Assembly (NCBI GenBank): GCA_026414225.1
Contig: JAOAJK010000003.1
Span: 81,177 to 145,176, forward strand
From: Thermoplasmata archaeon
Lineage (GTDB): Archaea > Thermoplasmatota > Thermoplasmata > Lutacidiplasmatales > SKW197
Direction of reading: 5' to 3'
DNA: 64,000 bases
This document shows, in pieces, positions 17,361-26,668 of this stretch (the stretch's first letter is position 1; each line of letters begins with the position of its first letter). Both the position numbers and the translations under genes were made by a program. The notes below the pieces were generated by a model. It worked only from the letters and a program-made list of their open reading frames with translations, was not told the origin of the DNA and searched no databases.

Positions 17361-19238
17361 ATGATCTATGAGGAAATTCTCCAGCATCTCTATGCTTTAA
17401 CCAGGTTTGGGACCAAACTCAACCTTGATAACATTGCATGTTTGCTTGAGAAGCTTGGAAACCCTGAAAAAAAATTCAGGACGGTGCATGTCACTGGGAG
17501 CAAGGGGAAGGGTTCGGTTTGTGCCTTCCTTCATTCAGTTTTAAAAGCTGCAGGGTTTAAAACGGGACTTTACACCTCCCCACATCTCATAGAGTTTAAT
17601 GAGAGAATTGTAGTAAACGGGGAAAAAATTCCAAAGGAGAAGGTTGTGGAATACTATAACATGATAAGGGACATTGTCGGGGGGATGGTGGCCCAAGATA
17701 GAACAAAGCAAGTTACATTTTTTGAATTCACCACAGCCATGGCATTCAAATATTTTGCGGATTTGAAGGTGGATTATGCGGTTGTGGAGGTTGGGCTTGG
17801 GGGACGGCTCGACGCCACGAATGTGATTTTCCCTGATTGTTGTATCATCACGAATGTTGAACTCGAGCATACCAATGTGCTCGGCAAAACAATTGAAAAG
17901 ATTGCGAGGGAGAAGGCAGGAATAATAAAGCCAGGTGTGCCAGTGGTAACTGCTGCAACTGGTAGAGCTCTGAAGGTGATTGAGGAAGTTGCGAGGTTGA
18001 ATAATTCGGAAGTGCTTTTGCTGAAGAAGGAGATGATTGAGATAAAGGAGAACAGGAAATTTTCGGTGCGATATGGGGACTGGTCTCTCGAAGATCTCGA
18101 GATCTCACTGTCAGGGAATTTTCAGTTTGAAAATGCAGCCCTCGCTGTGCTTTGCGCAAAGGTGCTAGGGATAGACGAGAGAAGCATAAGGGAGGGGCTA
18201 GAAACTGCTGTATGGCGTGGACGATTTGAGAAGGTGCATCAGAACCCTGATGTGATTGTTGACTGTGCCCACACACCCAGAAGTGCAGAGGCGCTTGTGG
18301 AATCACTTGCGGCAAACTATGACAGGGTTAATTTTGTTTTCGGGGTATTTAAGGATAAGCGGAAAGGGAAGATTTTGAGAACGCTCTCGAGAATAGGGAG
18401 TGAGATAATAATCACTGAGCCGGATTCTCCCAGGGCCGAGAAAGCTGAGAGAGTGAAAAGGATCGCTGAGAAATACTTTAGAAAGGTTGAGGTCATGCAG
18501 AGGGAGCAGGCGTTTGCCGCAATCCTCTCGAGGCAAGGTGTCTGGTGCATTTGCGGTTCCGTGTATCTTGCTGGTGACGCTCTTGCGTTCTTTGAAAAAC
18601 AGAAATCCGAACGGGTCCCGGAAAATACTGGAATCGACTGGTATAAGCTTGTGGAGACCCTTGAGAAAACCTACGGAGATGCTGGGCATTACGATGACCC
18701 CTTCAGGGTACTGGTTGCAACGATTCTGTCCCAGCGCACAAAGGACGAGGTCACCTATCCGAGGGCTGAGGCATTATTTGCAAGGTATCCAGATGCCCTA
18801 TCAATTGCAAGGGCAAAGCCGGAAGAAATTGCGGAAATAATCAGGCCAGTTGGGTTTTATAATATCAAGGCACGGAAGATTATAGAGGTGGCCAGGATTG
18901 TTGTGAACACCTACAATGGGAAGGTGCCAGATAGTATGGATGCGCTTTTGAAATTGCCAGGAGTGGGAAGAAAAACCGCAAACTGCGTGCTCGTGTTCGG
19001 GTTCGGAAAGGATGCCCTGCCCGTGGACACCCATGTCCATCGTATTTCGAACAGGATGGGTGTGATAAATACTGAGAACCCCGAAGAAACCGAAAATGCG
19101 TTGAAGCGGGTGGTCCCGAAACCATTGTGGAAAAAAATTAACTACTTGTTTGTGGAGCACGGGAAGAATGTTTGCAAGCCAGTAAAACCAGGATGCGAAA
19201 GATGCCAGATTGCGGGATTCTGTGGGAGGAGAGTGTAG
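17361..19238 (+). CDS. folC: folylpolyglutamate/dihydrofolate synthase fused to endonuclease III
   Basis: 625-aa two-part protein in one continuous frame. Residues 1-415 are a FolC/Mur-ligase-type enzyme with ATP loop HVTGSKGKGSV, SPHLIEFNERI, and the central VVEVGLGGRLDATN and NVELEHTNVLG motifs. This adds glutamate to a pterin/folate or related cofactor. Residues about 420-625 are a full endonuclease III: LSQRTKD, HhH LPGVGRKTANCVL with the catalytic Lys, VDTHVHRISNRMG with the catalytic Asp, and a C-terminal [4Fe-4S] loop with exact Cys spacing C-X6-C-X2-C-X5-C. This excises oxidised pyrimidines. No good internal start precedes the nuclease part, so a real fusion is indicated. The start has GTGA 4 nt upstream. 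I know of no functional reason for the pairing. Confidence 0.92.
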   Translation: MIYEEILQHLYALTRFGTKLNLDNIACLLEKLGNPEKKFRTVHVTGSKGKGSVCAFLHSVLKAAGFKTGLYTSPHLIEFNERIVVNGEKIPKEKVVEYYNMIRDIVGGMVAQDRTKQVTFFEFTTAMAFKYFADLKVDYAVVEVGLGGRLDATNVIFPDCCIITNVELEHTNVLGKTIEKIAREKAGIIKPGVPVVTAATGRALKVIEEVARLNNSEVLLLKKEMIEIKENRKFSVRYGDWSLEDLEISLSGNFQFENAALAVLCAKVLGIDERSIREGLETAVWRGRFEKVHQNPDVIVDCAHTPRSAEALVESLAANYDRVNFVFGVFKDKRKGKILRTLSRIGSEIIITEPDSPRAEKAERVKRIAEKYFRKVEVMQREQAFAAILSRQGVWCICGSVYLAGDALAFFEKQKSERVPENTGIDWYKLVETLEKTYGDAGHYDDPFRVLVATILSQRTKDEVTYPRAEALFARYPDALSIARAKPEEIAEIIRPVGFYNIKARKIIEVARIVVNTYNGKVPDSMDALLKLPGVGRKTANCVLVFGFGKDALPVDTHVHRISNRMGVINTENPEETENALKRVVPKPLWKKINYLFVEHGKNVCKPVKPGCERCQIAGFCGRRV

Positions 19239-19247
19239 GGAAAACAC

Positions 19248-19385
19248 AGGATGCTGTGTTGTGTAATTATATGTCCATCTCTTATTCTAAAAAAGCATCC
19301 TCAAACTATAAAAAGATAGAAAGAAGAGCATGAGATAGATAGTGAAAGATCACATACTCCACTTACTTCTTTATGCAACACAGCA
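19248..19385. repeat. overlapping inverted repeats in the folC-nth/pgk spacer
   Basis: AGGATGCT (19248-19255) can pair with AGCATCCT (19294-19301). The overlapping TGCTGTGTTG (19252-19261) can pair with CAACACAGCA (19376-19385). The two pairings exclude each other. They could be a transcript end structure of the upstream gene. The likely pgk transcript starts after them. Confidence 0.35.
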
Positions 19386-19399
19386 ACGCAGGCGGAAAT

Positions 19400-19409
19400 C
19401 CTTTATATC
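19400..19409 (+). promoter_or_regulatory. TATA box for pgk
   Basis: CTTTATATCT lies about 40 nt before the pgk ATG. It predicts a transcript starting near 19430, with AGGAGG (19431-19436) as a ribosome binding site at the very 5' end. Confidence 0.55.
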
Positions 19410-19443
19410 TCTCTCTTTTTCTTGAAGATAAGGAGGCAAAACC

Positions 19444-20634
19444 ATGATGCACAAAAAGACAATACGGGATGTTGATGTGAAAGGAAAGCGGGTGCTGGTG
19501 CGCGTAGATTTCAACGTGCCGCTCGATAAGACCACCTTCGCAGTGAAGGACGACACGAGAATCAAGGAGGCGCTACCCACAATAAAGTACCTGATGGAGC
19601 ACGGGGCCAAGACAATCCTCGTTTCCCACTTGGGCAGACCTAAGGGAAAGGACCAGAACCTGAAAATGGACAATGTGGCGAAGAAGCTGGAAGAATTGCT
19701 CGGAAAACCTGTGATGAAGCTCGATGACACCGTGGGAGATGCAGTGAAAGGCGCGGTTGCAAAGATGAAGGAGGGCGATGTGTGCCTTCTCGAGAATGTG
19801 AGGTTTTACCCGGAGGAAGAAAAGAATGACCCGGAGTTCTCCAAAAAACTGGCTGAGCTGGCAGACCTCTATGTGAACGATGCGTTTGGCACTGCCCACA
19901 GGGCCCACTCCTCGACTGCCGGCGTTGCCCAGTTTCTCCCTGCAGTTGCTGGCTTCCTGATTGAGAAGGAGGTGACAGTGATGGGTAAGGCCCTCTCAAA
20001 CCCGGAAAAACCGTTTATAGCGGTGCTCGGCGGGGCTAAGGTTTCCGATAAAATCGGAGTAATAGAGAATCTGCTTCCAAAAGTGAATGCAATTCTGATA
20101 GGCGGTGCAATGGCCTTCACATTCTTGAAGGCAAAGGGATACACAGTTGGCAAATCCCTGGTTGAGGATGACAAGCTCGGCGTCGCCACGGAAATAATGA
20201 AGAAGGCGGAGGAGAAAGGCGTGAAGCTCCATCTACCCGTTGATGTAGTGGTTGCAGACAAACCTGATGACACTGCAACTGTCGTGAAGACTGTAAAGGT
20301 CGGGGAGATACCTGCAGACCTCGTGGGTGTCGACATTGGCCCGGAAACTGCAAAGATTTTCAGCGGGGTAATAGTGAATGCGAAAACAGTAATCTGGAAT
20401 GGACCGATGGGCGTTTTCGAGGCAAAGAAATTCAGGGAGGGCACAAGAGCCATCGCCGAAGCCCTTTCAAAGGTGAAGGGCACAACCATTGTCGGTGGTG
20501 GCGACAGTGCTTCGGCAATCCAGAAGCTTGGATTTGGAGATAAGGTCTCCCACATTTCCACTGGTGGTGGGGCCAGCCTTGAATTCCTGGAGGGCCGAGA
20601 ACTTCCCGGAATTGCGGTCCTCCAGAACAAATAA
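19444..20634 (+). CDS. pgk: phosphoglycerate kinase
   Basis: 396 aa, complete. It interconverts 1,3-bisphosphoglycerate + ADP and 3-phosphoglycerate + ATP. Conserved motifs: [49 protein letters not shown], and the nucleotide-site GGGDSASAI. It has a strong AGGAGG 7 nt upstream. With gap (33842) it covers the lower triose part of glycolysis/gluconeogenesis. A second ATG follows the first directly. A T-rich run follows the stop. Confidence 0.98.
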   Translation: MMHKKTIRDVDVKGKRVLVRVDFNVPLDKTTFAVKDDTRIKEALPTIKYLMEHGAKTILVSHLGRPKGKDQNLKMDNVAKKLEELLGKPVMKLDDTVGDAVKGAVAKMKEGDVCLLENVRFYPEEEKNDPEFSKKLAELADLYVNDAFGTAHRAHSSTAGVAQFLPAVAGFLIEKEVTVMGKALSNPEKPFIAVLGGAKVSDKIGVIENLLPKVNAILIGGAMAFTFLKAKGYTVGKSLVEDDKLGVATEIMKKAEEKGVKLHLPVDVVVADKPDDTATVVKTVKVGEIPADLVGVDIGPETAKIFSGVIVNAKTVIWNGPMGVFEAKKFREGTRAIAEALSKVKGTTIVGGGDSASAIQKLGFGDKVSHISTGGGASLEFLEGRELPGIAVLQNK

Positions 20635-20636
20635 TC

Positions 20637-20651
20637 TCTTTTTTTCCTTTT
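20637..20651 (+). terminator. T-rich run after pgk
   Basis: CTCTTTTTTTCCTTTT directly follows the pgk stop and fills the gap to truA, as expected for an archaeal oligo-T terminator. Confidence 0.45.
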
Positions 20652-20652
20652 T

Positions 20653-21462
20653 ATGAGAATTGCGGTTAAATTTGGATACGATGGGACTTTGTTTCATGGT
20701 TATCAGCGGCAGAAGAATGCTGAAACAGTCGAGGGCAAAATCCTCAATTTTCTTCTGGAGAAACAGATTCTAATCGAAAAACCCGGATTTGCAAGTGCTT
20801 CTAGAACAGATGCAGGCGTGTCCGCCCTCGGCAATGTAATTGCGTTCAATACAATGGAAAAGCCAGAAAAAATTCTCGGAATGCTCAACACGGTCTCTGA
20901 CGCAATCTGGTTCCTTGGCTATGCAATCGTGCCTGAAAAATTCAATCCAAGACATGCAAAGGAACGCTGGTATCGGTATTTTCTTTCAAAGAGGAACTGG
21001 AGGGACAGGGGGAAACTTGAGCAGGCACTTTCCGTTTTTACCGGTGTTCATGATTTCCGGAATTTTGCAAGACCATCCGAGCGAAAAACATTGAGGGAGA
21101 TATTCAAGATAGATGTTTCTGATGCCGATTCCTTCTGGGTCATAGACCTCCACGGCACAAGTTTTCTCTGGGGGATGGCGCGGAAAATCATCGGAGCAGT
21201 TGAAGAGCTAGCTACTGGCAGGATTACCGAACACCAGATTTTGGAGGCCCTGAATGCTAGAACGAGCATTGATTTTCCACTTGCTCCACCAGAGTTCCTT
21301 ATTCTTATGGATGTGCGGTATGACTTTGAGTTTGTTGCATCCGAGACTGTGAAAAGGAGATTGCAGAAAAAGATTGAAAAAAAATTCAGAACTCTGGTAG
21401 TAGAAAATGAGATATATAGAAATTTGAGGAAAATGGTTTCAGGATCTTTTTCTCCAGAGTAG
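20653..21462 (+). CDS. truA: tRNA pseudouridine synthase A
   Basis: 269 aa. TruA family, which makes pseudouridine in the tRNA anticodon stem-loop (positions 38-40). The catalytic SRTDAGV motif (about 49-55) is present with the nucleophilic Asp, and YRYFL and the C-terminal KIIGAV follow. No Shine-Dalgarno is seen; the ATG follows a T-run, so translation may be leaderless or reinitiated from pgk. The 3' end overlaps the convergent subtilase gene by 24 nt. Confidence 0.94.
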   Translation: MRIAVKFGYDGTLFHGYQRQKNAETVEGKILNFLLEKQILIEKPGFASASRTDAGVSALGNVIAFNTMEKPEKILGMLNTVSDAIWFLGYAIVPEKFNPRHAKERWYRYFLSKRNWRDRGKLEQALSVFTGVHDFRNFARPSERKTLREIFKIDVSDADSFWVIDLHGTSFLWGMARKIIGAVEELATGRITEHQILEALNARTSIDFPLAPPEFLILMDVRYDFEFVASETVKRRLQKKIEKKFRTLVVENEIYRNLRKMVSGSFSPE

Positions 21463-24400
21463 CACTAGACCGAGCATGAGCAGAATGATGTAGGGCAATG
21501 GAGAATACTGGATTTCGGTCACAGGTGCATCGGACAGGGAGAGCATCACGATGTCGTTGTCGTTGTTGGCAGTGTATTCACCAATCCCAGTCCATGTGCC
21601 CCCTTTATAGTAAATCTGGGAATAGAAGATGTCTGGCATGTATCCATTTTCCCTTGCACTCAGGGCTCTGGGGACGCTTCTGGGTATCGAGTCGGCAGTC
21701 AGGTATGTATCTGTAGAAACCGTTGTGAAGTTTGTGAGGGTTGAAATCACCCGCAGGTTCAGTGCCGAGTAGGGATTGTCCAGGTCACCGAAAACCAGCC
21801 AGAGTTTGCCATTTCCTTCTGCCAGCGAGGGTTCTGGAGAGTAAGAGGTGGAGTTTCCGAAAGGTCCGAGTGTGTTTGACCAGGTTCCACCAGCATAATC
21901 GTAATACTTCAGGTAGATTCTGAAGATACCTGATTGCTGTCTATCGCTTGCCCAGGCAAACCATACCTTGCCGTAGGAATCCTCAAAAAGGCCAGGATAG
22001 TAATTGTTTCCAGAAGAGTTTGTTTCGAGCGACCCGTGTGTCCAGGTGCTTCCATCATACTTTGCATACTTTATCGTTCTGTTGAGAGCAGAGCCCGTGC
22101 CCTGCGGGTTTCTTGAATAATAAGCCACCCAGGAATTACCATGGGAGTCGGTAAGTGAGTCAACCAGATAGTTTGCATAGTTTGTGTCAAGGTTGGGAAG
22201 CACCGCGGCACTGGTGAAACTCGCAGGGTTGTTTGGATTGCTAGAACGAACATACTTTATGTCCCAGTATCCATACTGGCTGTTGACAACCCTCAGGTCC
22301 TTGTAGAGCACCCAGATATAGCCATTTTTGTCAACAAAAACACTCGGTTCATCCACCGTTGGCTGGGTGGAGTCCGAGGCACTGGCAACCAATCTATCCG
22401 TGGTCCAGGCCCCTCCTATAGTCTTGTAATTTACCCGTATATCCTTCCCGTTAAGCCAGGCAACAATAAGGTGATTCCCGCCGTCCGCCGCAATTGCTGG
22501 CTTGCTCACAATTCCCGCGGTAGTGCTCACCTTCTCCTTCTGCCAGATGATGCAGTCAGAGGAATACTTCAGCCAGATTTCAGGAGTCCCGTTTTCCTCG
22601 GACACATACACGATGTAAGTTACTCCGTTGTGTCTCAGCACATCTAAATCTGACTGGGATTTGTTCTCGGTTGCAACACACATCGGTGCCAGAGGAACTC
22701 TGTCACTCACTACCAGCTTGTAAATTATGCAGCTCTTGATGCTCGTATTTGTCTGGGAGGTCACAGTAAACTTGATTTCATAGGTGCCTAGGGCTACGGT
22801 ACTGCCAACGTTTACATTTGCAGAAAGCAGGTGCGAGTTCATCGATGCAACGGTGACAGAGTTCTGGGAGGGTGTTACTGTAACACCAGGCGGCGCCCAT
22901 GTGGATATCTGAAGGGTATCTTGAGCTGTACCCATGTTCCAGACATTGAAATTTACGGTGGTGGAATCCCCGTTTCTCAAAATCAGGTACCATTTCTCGC
23001 TTGAAGTTATGCCCACCGATACGGCCTCACTGGGTCCAAGGGCGGCCGTGGCGACCATTGCAAATTTCTGGGGGCCCTGGGAAATTGTTTGAGCCCTGAC
23101 TTCAAAGGTCCATGTGCCGGTTGCGGGTTCCTTCACATACACATTCTCAACGGTGTTCACATTATCCGTAGTTGAGGGATTGGGAGTAGACCAGGAGTTC
23201 GTGAACTTGTTACCGTAGTACTTGGTGCCGTTGGGGGCGGTAACGACCAGGTTGAGGTCATTGTCCAGCTTGCTTCCGAGAGGGAAGAAGCCACCAGCGG
23301 GGGGATCTGTCCATACAAGGGTTACCCTCAGCGGGACAGAGGAATTATAAATCTGAACGGTTGTTGTGGAGCTTGCTCCCTGGCTTAAACCAGTTGTGTT
23401 GTCCCAGTATCTCATTGTGGCTGGTGGTTGCGGGAACAGCACATTCCTCAAATTTATTCTCCCCCAGCCCTGGTCGTTGCTTGGATACCCGTAGCCAAGG
23501 TCAACTGCACTGTTTATTGCAGACGCTTTAAGCAGAGCCCCAGAAGGCGTGACACCTTTGTTAACATAATATTCCCTGATGAGTGCCAGGGCACCCGCAG
23601 TCAGGGGGGTCGCCATCGAAGTTCCACCCATGAAGCAGTAGTCCTCAACCCCGTCGTGGTCCGCGTCCCAGGGCAAGTGGCCCCATGAAATATCGCTGGA
23701 CATCTGGGTTGACCTTGCGGAGAGAATCCAGGTGCCTGGTGCAACCACATCTGGCTTTATTCTGTTATCCGAAGTTGGGCCCCGTGAGGAAAACGAGGCA
23801 ATCTGTGAGGGATTATCTGAATCCCCGCCATACTCGGGTCTCAGATTTTCCGAGGCACCGACAGTGAGAGGATTGGTGGCGAGCCCTGGGCTGGCTACTG
23901 TGCTGCTTCCGGGACCAGAGTTTCCTGCAGCAAACACAAAAATGGTGTCATTATGGGTCCACATAAATTCATCAATCGGCGGAGAAGTGGTGTCAAGCCC
24001 AAACAGAGGCGTTCCACCCCAGCTGTTCGAGGAAATTCTTGCGCCTGCGTTATAAAAATCGTTAAGTCCTGAGCTTAACCAGCTACTTATTCCACCGAGC
24101 GACCCATCTGTGTTGGCAACATTCTGCACATAAATTTTGGCCCTCGGTGCACTTCCAGCAAAGGAGTTGTCAAAGTTATCATCCAATGTAGAAAAACCCT
24201 GGTAAACCTCTGAAAGATAACCGTTGCCTAGAATTGAGCCAGCGCAATGAGTTCCGTGTCCCACGGTATCCGTGGAGGCACTCCCATAGTTTTTGAAGGC
24301 CACAACCCTACCCTGAAAGTCCTCATGGAGTGTGGCATTGTTCTGGGTATCTAGGCCCGTGTCCGCAATTGCCACAATCTGGTTGGTTCCGAGGAGATTT

Positions 24401-25254
24401 CTCCCAAGTGCGTTTCTCTCGCCTGACCACGCATTGAATGTCTCGATGAACCTTGATGCAATGTCATTTTGGATTCTGTACACTGGGGACCGTCCGACAG
24501 CAGAGACCTCCGGGAGTTTTGCAATTCTTATCAAATCTGCACCATCTCCGTAAAATGTAGCGGTGGTCCCGAGCACAGGAGACGAATATTCTATTTCAGG
24601 GTAAATTCCATAGCCATTCAATGTTTGAATCACATGGACCACATTTTCTCCGGGGAGGACTGCAAATGCAAATTTTCCATACGGAGCGTCAATGTCATCG
24701 AGGTTGTTGAATTTATAGGAGGGATGGTAGTTTCCGCAGAATATTAATTTCTCGGTCTGAACAAGGAGGGATATCTCTGTAACAGGGTATTTTATCAGCA
24801 GTCCATTGTTGTGGAGCGTCGTGTAAACGGTGCCTTTCTCCAGAATTTTCTTTACGGATGTTTCGGGAATTGGACCATGGAACTGGATCACATAATATCC
24901 GTAAAACCCGTCAAATGCAGGAATTTTAAGGGCCGCAGGAATTTCCGGCTCGCCTTTGGATGTATCAAATGTGTATCTGCCAACGGAGAGCATCGTTGGC
25001 TCCTCAACCACGGTAATCTCAAACCCTGCCGCTCTCAGATAATTGAATTCTAGGGTGGAGAGTTTTGCTGTCACAAATCCGCCGTAGTCCCTCAAGATTT
25101 CAAATCCTGATGGCAATGTCCCCCCATTCTTCCAGATTATGTAAAGGTCTCCAGATTTCTCACCGGTTGCCAGTCCGTTTCCGGCAGCGGCCTGCACCGC
25201 ACACTGGGCAATCAAGGCAAACAGAATCGCACATACAACTGCAGTTCTCCTCAT
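21439..25254 (-). CDS. secreted, membrane-anchored subtilisin-like serine protease
   Basis: 1271 aa. A signal peptide covers residues 1-24 (MRRT, hydrophobic core, AQCAVQAAAG). A pro-region of about 260 residues follows. The peptidase S8 domain is about 285-600, with the catalytic triad Asp298 (ADTG), His333 (GHGTH) and Ser546 (GGTSMATP) and oxyanion Asn445 (AAGNSGPG). A P/PPC-like beta domain (about 625-745) and an Ig-like domain (about 755-850) follow, then a beta-propeller-like region to about 1235. The protein ends with PVTE, a hydrophobic helix and WRKRS, suggesting surface anchoring. The likely role is extracellular protein degradation. GGGGTG lies 7 nt before the start, and a TATA element is near 25305-25315. 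The 3' end overlaps truA by 24 nt. Confidence 0.93.
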   Translation of the reverse strand: MRRTAVVCAILFALIAQCAVQAAAGNGLATGEKSGDLYIIWKNGGTLPSGFEILRDYGGFVTAKLSTLEFNYLRAAGFEITVVEEPTMLSVGRYTFDTSKGEPEIPAALKIPAFDGFYGYYVIQFHGPIPETSVKKILEKGTVYTTLHNNGLLIKYPVTEISLLVQTEKLIFCGNYHPSYKFNNLDDIDAPYGKFAFAVLPGENVVHVIQTLNGYGIYPEIEYSSPVLGTTATFYGDGADLIRIAKLPEVSAVGRSPVYRIQNDIASRFIETFNAWSGERNALGRNLLGTNQIVAIADTGLDTQNNATLHEDFQGRVVAFKNYGSASTDTVGHGTHCAGSILGNGYLSEVYQGFSTLDDNFDNSFAGSAPRAKIYVQNVANTDGSLGGISSWLSSGLNDFYNAGARISSNSWGGTPLFGLDTTSPPIDEFMWTHNDTIFVFAAGNSGPGSSTVASPGLATNPLTVGASENLRPEYGGDSDNPSQIASFSSRGPTSDNRIKPDVVAPGTWILSARSTQMSSDISWGHLPWDADHDGVEDYCFMGGTSMATPLTAGALALIREYYVNKGVTPSGALLKASAINSAVDLGYGYPSNDQGWGRINLRNVLFPQPPATMRYWDNTTGLSQGASSTTTVQIYNSSVPLRVTLVWTDPPAGGFFPLGSKLDNDLNLVVTAPNGTKYYGNKFTNSWSTPNPSTTDNVNTVENVYVKEPATGTWTFEVRAQTISQGPQKFAMVATAALGPSEAVSVGITSSEKWYLILRNGDSTTVNFNVWNMGTAQDTLQISTWAPPGVTVTPSQNSVTVASMNSHLLSANVNVGSTVALGTYEIKFTVTSQTNTSIKSCIIYKLVVSDRVPLAPMCVATENKSQSDLDVLRHNGVTYIVYVSEENGTPEIWLKYSSDCIIWQKEKVSTTAGIVSKPAIAADGGNHLIVAWLNGKDIRVNYKTIGGAWTTDRLVASASDSTQPTVDEPSVFVDKNGYIWVLYKDLRVVNSQYGYWDIKYVRSSNPNNPASFTSAAVLPNLDTNYANYLVDSLTDSHGNSWVAYYSRNPQGTGSALNRTIKYAKYDGSTWTHGSLETNSSGNNYYPGLFEDSYGKVWFAWASDRQQSGIFRIYLKYYDYAGGTWSNTLGPFGNSTSYSPEPSLAEGNGKLWLVFGDLDNPYSALNLRVISTLTNFTTVSTDTYLTADSIPRSVPRALSARENGYMPDIFYSQIYYKGGTWTGIGEYTANNDNDIVMLSLSDAPVTEIQYSPLPYIILLMLGLVLLWRKRS

Positions 25255-25304
25255 TTTGCAACACCCCGTTTTGTGTGGACCTACCTTCCCTATTGGTGAA
25301 GAAG

Positions 25305-25315
25305 TATATAATTAT
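25305..25315 (-). promoter_or_regulatory. TATA-like box for the subtilase gene
   Basis: On the minus strand AATTATATACT lies about 55 nt before the ATG at 25254. It leaves room for a short leader with the GGGGTG ribosome binding site. Confidence 0.45.
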
Positions 25316-25423
25316 TTTTGGAAAGATGGAAGGTTTGTTAACTGGCTGATTGCATCAGTAACTTCCATTCGCTCCCAGGTTTACTAAATGGTTGATACCC
25401 TGGAAGGAAAGTATCAGCAATAA

Positions 25424-25438
25424 AAAGAAAAAGTTTTT
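25424..25438 (-). terminator. T-rich run after the HTH regulator
   Basis: Reading the minus strand, AAACTTTTTCTTTTTATT directly follows the regulator stop at 25440. This is consistent with oligo-T termination. Confidence 0.4.
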
Positions 25439-25439
25439 T

Positions 25440-26504
25440 TCACAGTTCTGGCAGACCGAGGAATTCAGTTGCCATTTCAAGGAAGGTGTAGTCCCTCACC
25501 CTGGCAAGGTGCTTGACCGAATACAGCACCGAGGTCGTAGTGTCCACCATTTTCGGGTTTGCCTTCGCAATTACTCCAAGTCTCTTTCTGTGCGACTCAA
25601 CATACTCTGCGTAAGACCGGTGGGCAGACAGGTAAACGCCATCGGTGTTACTTGCCACCGCGAAGAATGCCGGAACCTCGGAGAGTGCATCAGCTAGCAC
25701 ATCTACTTTCTTCTCAATCTCAATGCCGATGTTGAAACGGTCATGGGTAAACGCAATCAACTCCAGTCCGAGTTTTTCGATGGATAAATCCCTTGCTGGC
25801 TGGATAACCTTACCCGCGAATCGCCTCCTCATGGATGCCACTGCCTGCCGGGATAACTTTGTTTTGTCTGAAACAACAACATCCGTTCCTTCTGGGGCCG
25901 CAAGGAAGCCGGCGACACCCAATCTCTCCTTTTTCGTGAGGGAAATTACTTCCTTCACGCCGAAGAGGGGATGCGGTTCCACTTTTCTTTCGCTGGCAGA
26001 CACTTCCAGATTAAACATTGTCCGGACCACCGGGGCGTATTCGAAGAAGTTGAACACATAGGTGCCTTCCGCAGGGAAAAATACCGTATTCCAGTTTTCC
26101 AGCGGGAGCCCTTTTGCCTGCATGGCTGCTTTGAAGCTCTCGCTTGTTTTCAGGGCGCCAGTGTAGTTCTTCTCGTAACCGATCGCTATGTCTGCCATTC
26201 CATCGGTAAGCATATAGAAGGTGTTCTTGCCAATTTCCTTGTAGAAGTTCTCACCAACCCCCTTCACGAGCCGGTTTAGGGACCCGTAGCTTACCGTGAG
26301 AAGTTCTGCACCCATGTTGGGCATGAGGGCGATGTTGACTCCCCTATAAATCCCCATGTTCCGCAATCTCCGTCTTATTGCAGTCACTGTGGAAAGCTTC
26401 AGCCTGGTCATTTTCGCCAGTTCCTTGTCCGTCGAAGTCGGGTATTTCATTATGTAATACAGAGCATATTTTTCTTTTGGTGTTAGAATGTCCTTTCTCC
26501 TCAT
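25440..26504 (-). CDS. tandem winged-HTH transcriptional regulator
   Basis: 354 aa made of two similar halves. Each begins with an HTH (residues about 7-53, LTPKEKYALYYIMKYPTSTDKELAKMT; and about 188-240, LTKKERLGVAGFLAAPEGTDVVVS) followed by an alpha/beta domain of about 120 residues resembling a ligand-binding part. The arrangement recalls Lrp-like proteins in which two protomers have fused. An A/T element (26525-26534) sits 26 nt before the start, with no ribosome binding site, suggesting a leaderless mRNA. It is divergent from deoC-aor and could regulate that pair. The effector is unknown. Confidence 0.8.
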   Translation of the reverse strand: MRRKDILTPKEKYALYYIMKYPTSTDKELAKMTRLKLSTVTAIRRRLRNMGIYRGVNIALMPNMGAELLTVSYGSLNRLVKGVGENFYKEIGKNTFYMLTDGMADIAIGYEKNYTGALKTSESFKAAMQAKGLPLENWNTVFFPAEGTYVFNFFEYAPVVRTMFNLEVSASERKVEPHPLFGVKEVISLTKKERLGVAGFLAAPEGTDVVVSDKTKLSRQAVASMRRRFAGKVIQPARDLSIEKLGLELIAFTHDRFNIGIEIEKKVDVLADALSEVPAFFAVASNTDGVYLSAHRSYAEYVESHRKRLGVIAKANPKMVDTTTSVLYSVKHLARVRDYTFLEMATEFLGLPEL

Positions 26505-26524
26505 GATTGGAAGTATATCACGGT

Positions 26525-26534
26525 AAGATATTAA
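26525..26534 (-). promoter_or_regulatory. TATA-like box for the HTH regulator
   Basis: On the minus strand TTAATATCTT is centred about 26 nt before the ATG at 26504. Confidence 0.5.
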
Positions 26535-26563
26535 TTTTTTGGTTTAGACATTGTCCCTTCCGT

Positions 26564-26575
26564 TCTAAATTTAGA
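26564..26575. promoter_or_regulatory. perfect 12-bp palindrome, possible operator
   Basis: TCTAAATTTAGA is an exact inverted repeat in the middle of the spacer between the HTH regulator and deoC. It lies about 60 nt from the regulator start and 93 nt from deoC. It is a candidate binding site for the regulator; no binding data exist. Confidence 0.35.
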
Positions 26576-26636
26576 TTTAATTGGCTATACATTTATTTTT
26601 GGGTGCATTAAGTTTTCTTGTTTTCCGACCAATAAC

Positions 26637-26649
26637 CTTTATTTATATT
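26637..26649 (+). promoter_or_regulatory. TATA box for deoC-aor
   Basis: CCTTTATTTATAT is centred about 26 nt before the deoC ATG at 26669, predicting a near-leaderless transcript. Confidence 0.55.
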
Positions 26650-26668
26650 CTCATTTATCAGGGTAACT

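Noticed and set aside
17361..19238. two separate genes folC and nth joined by a sequencing error
   Set aside because: The frame is continuous, both parts are intact, and no ribosome binding site or good start codon precedes the nuclease part. It is still worth a read check.
19869..20630. 253-aa frame opposite pgk
   Set aside because: It is antisense to a fully conserved phosphoglycerate kinase and has low-complexity Ser/Pro/Phe content.
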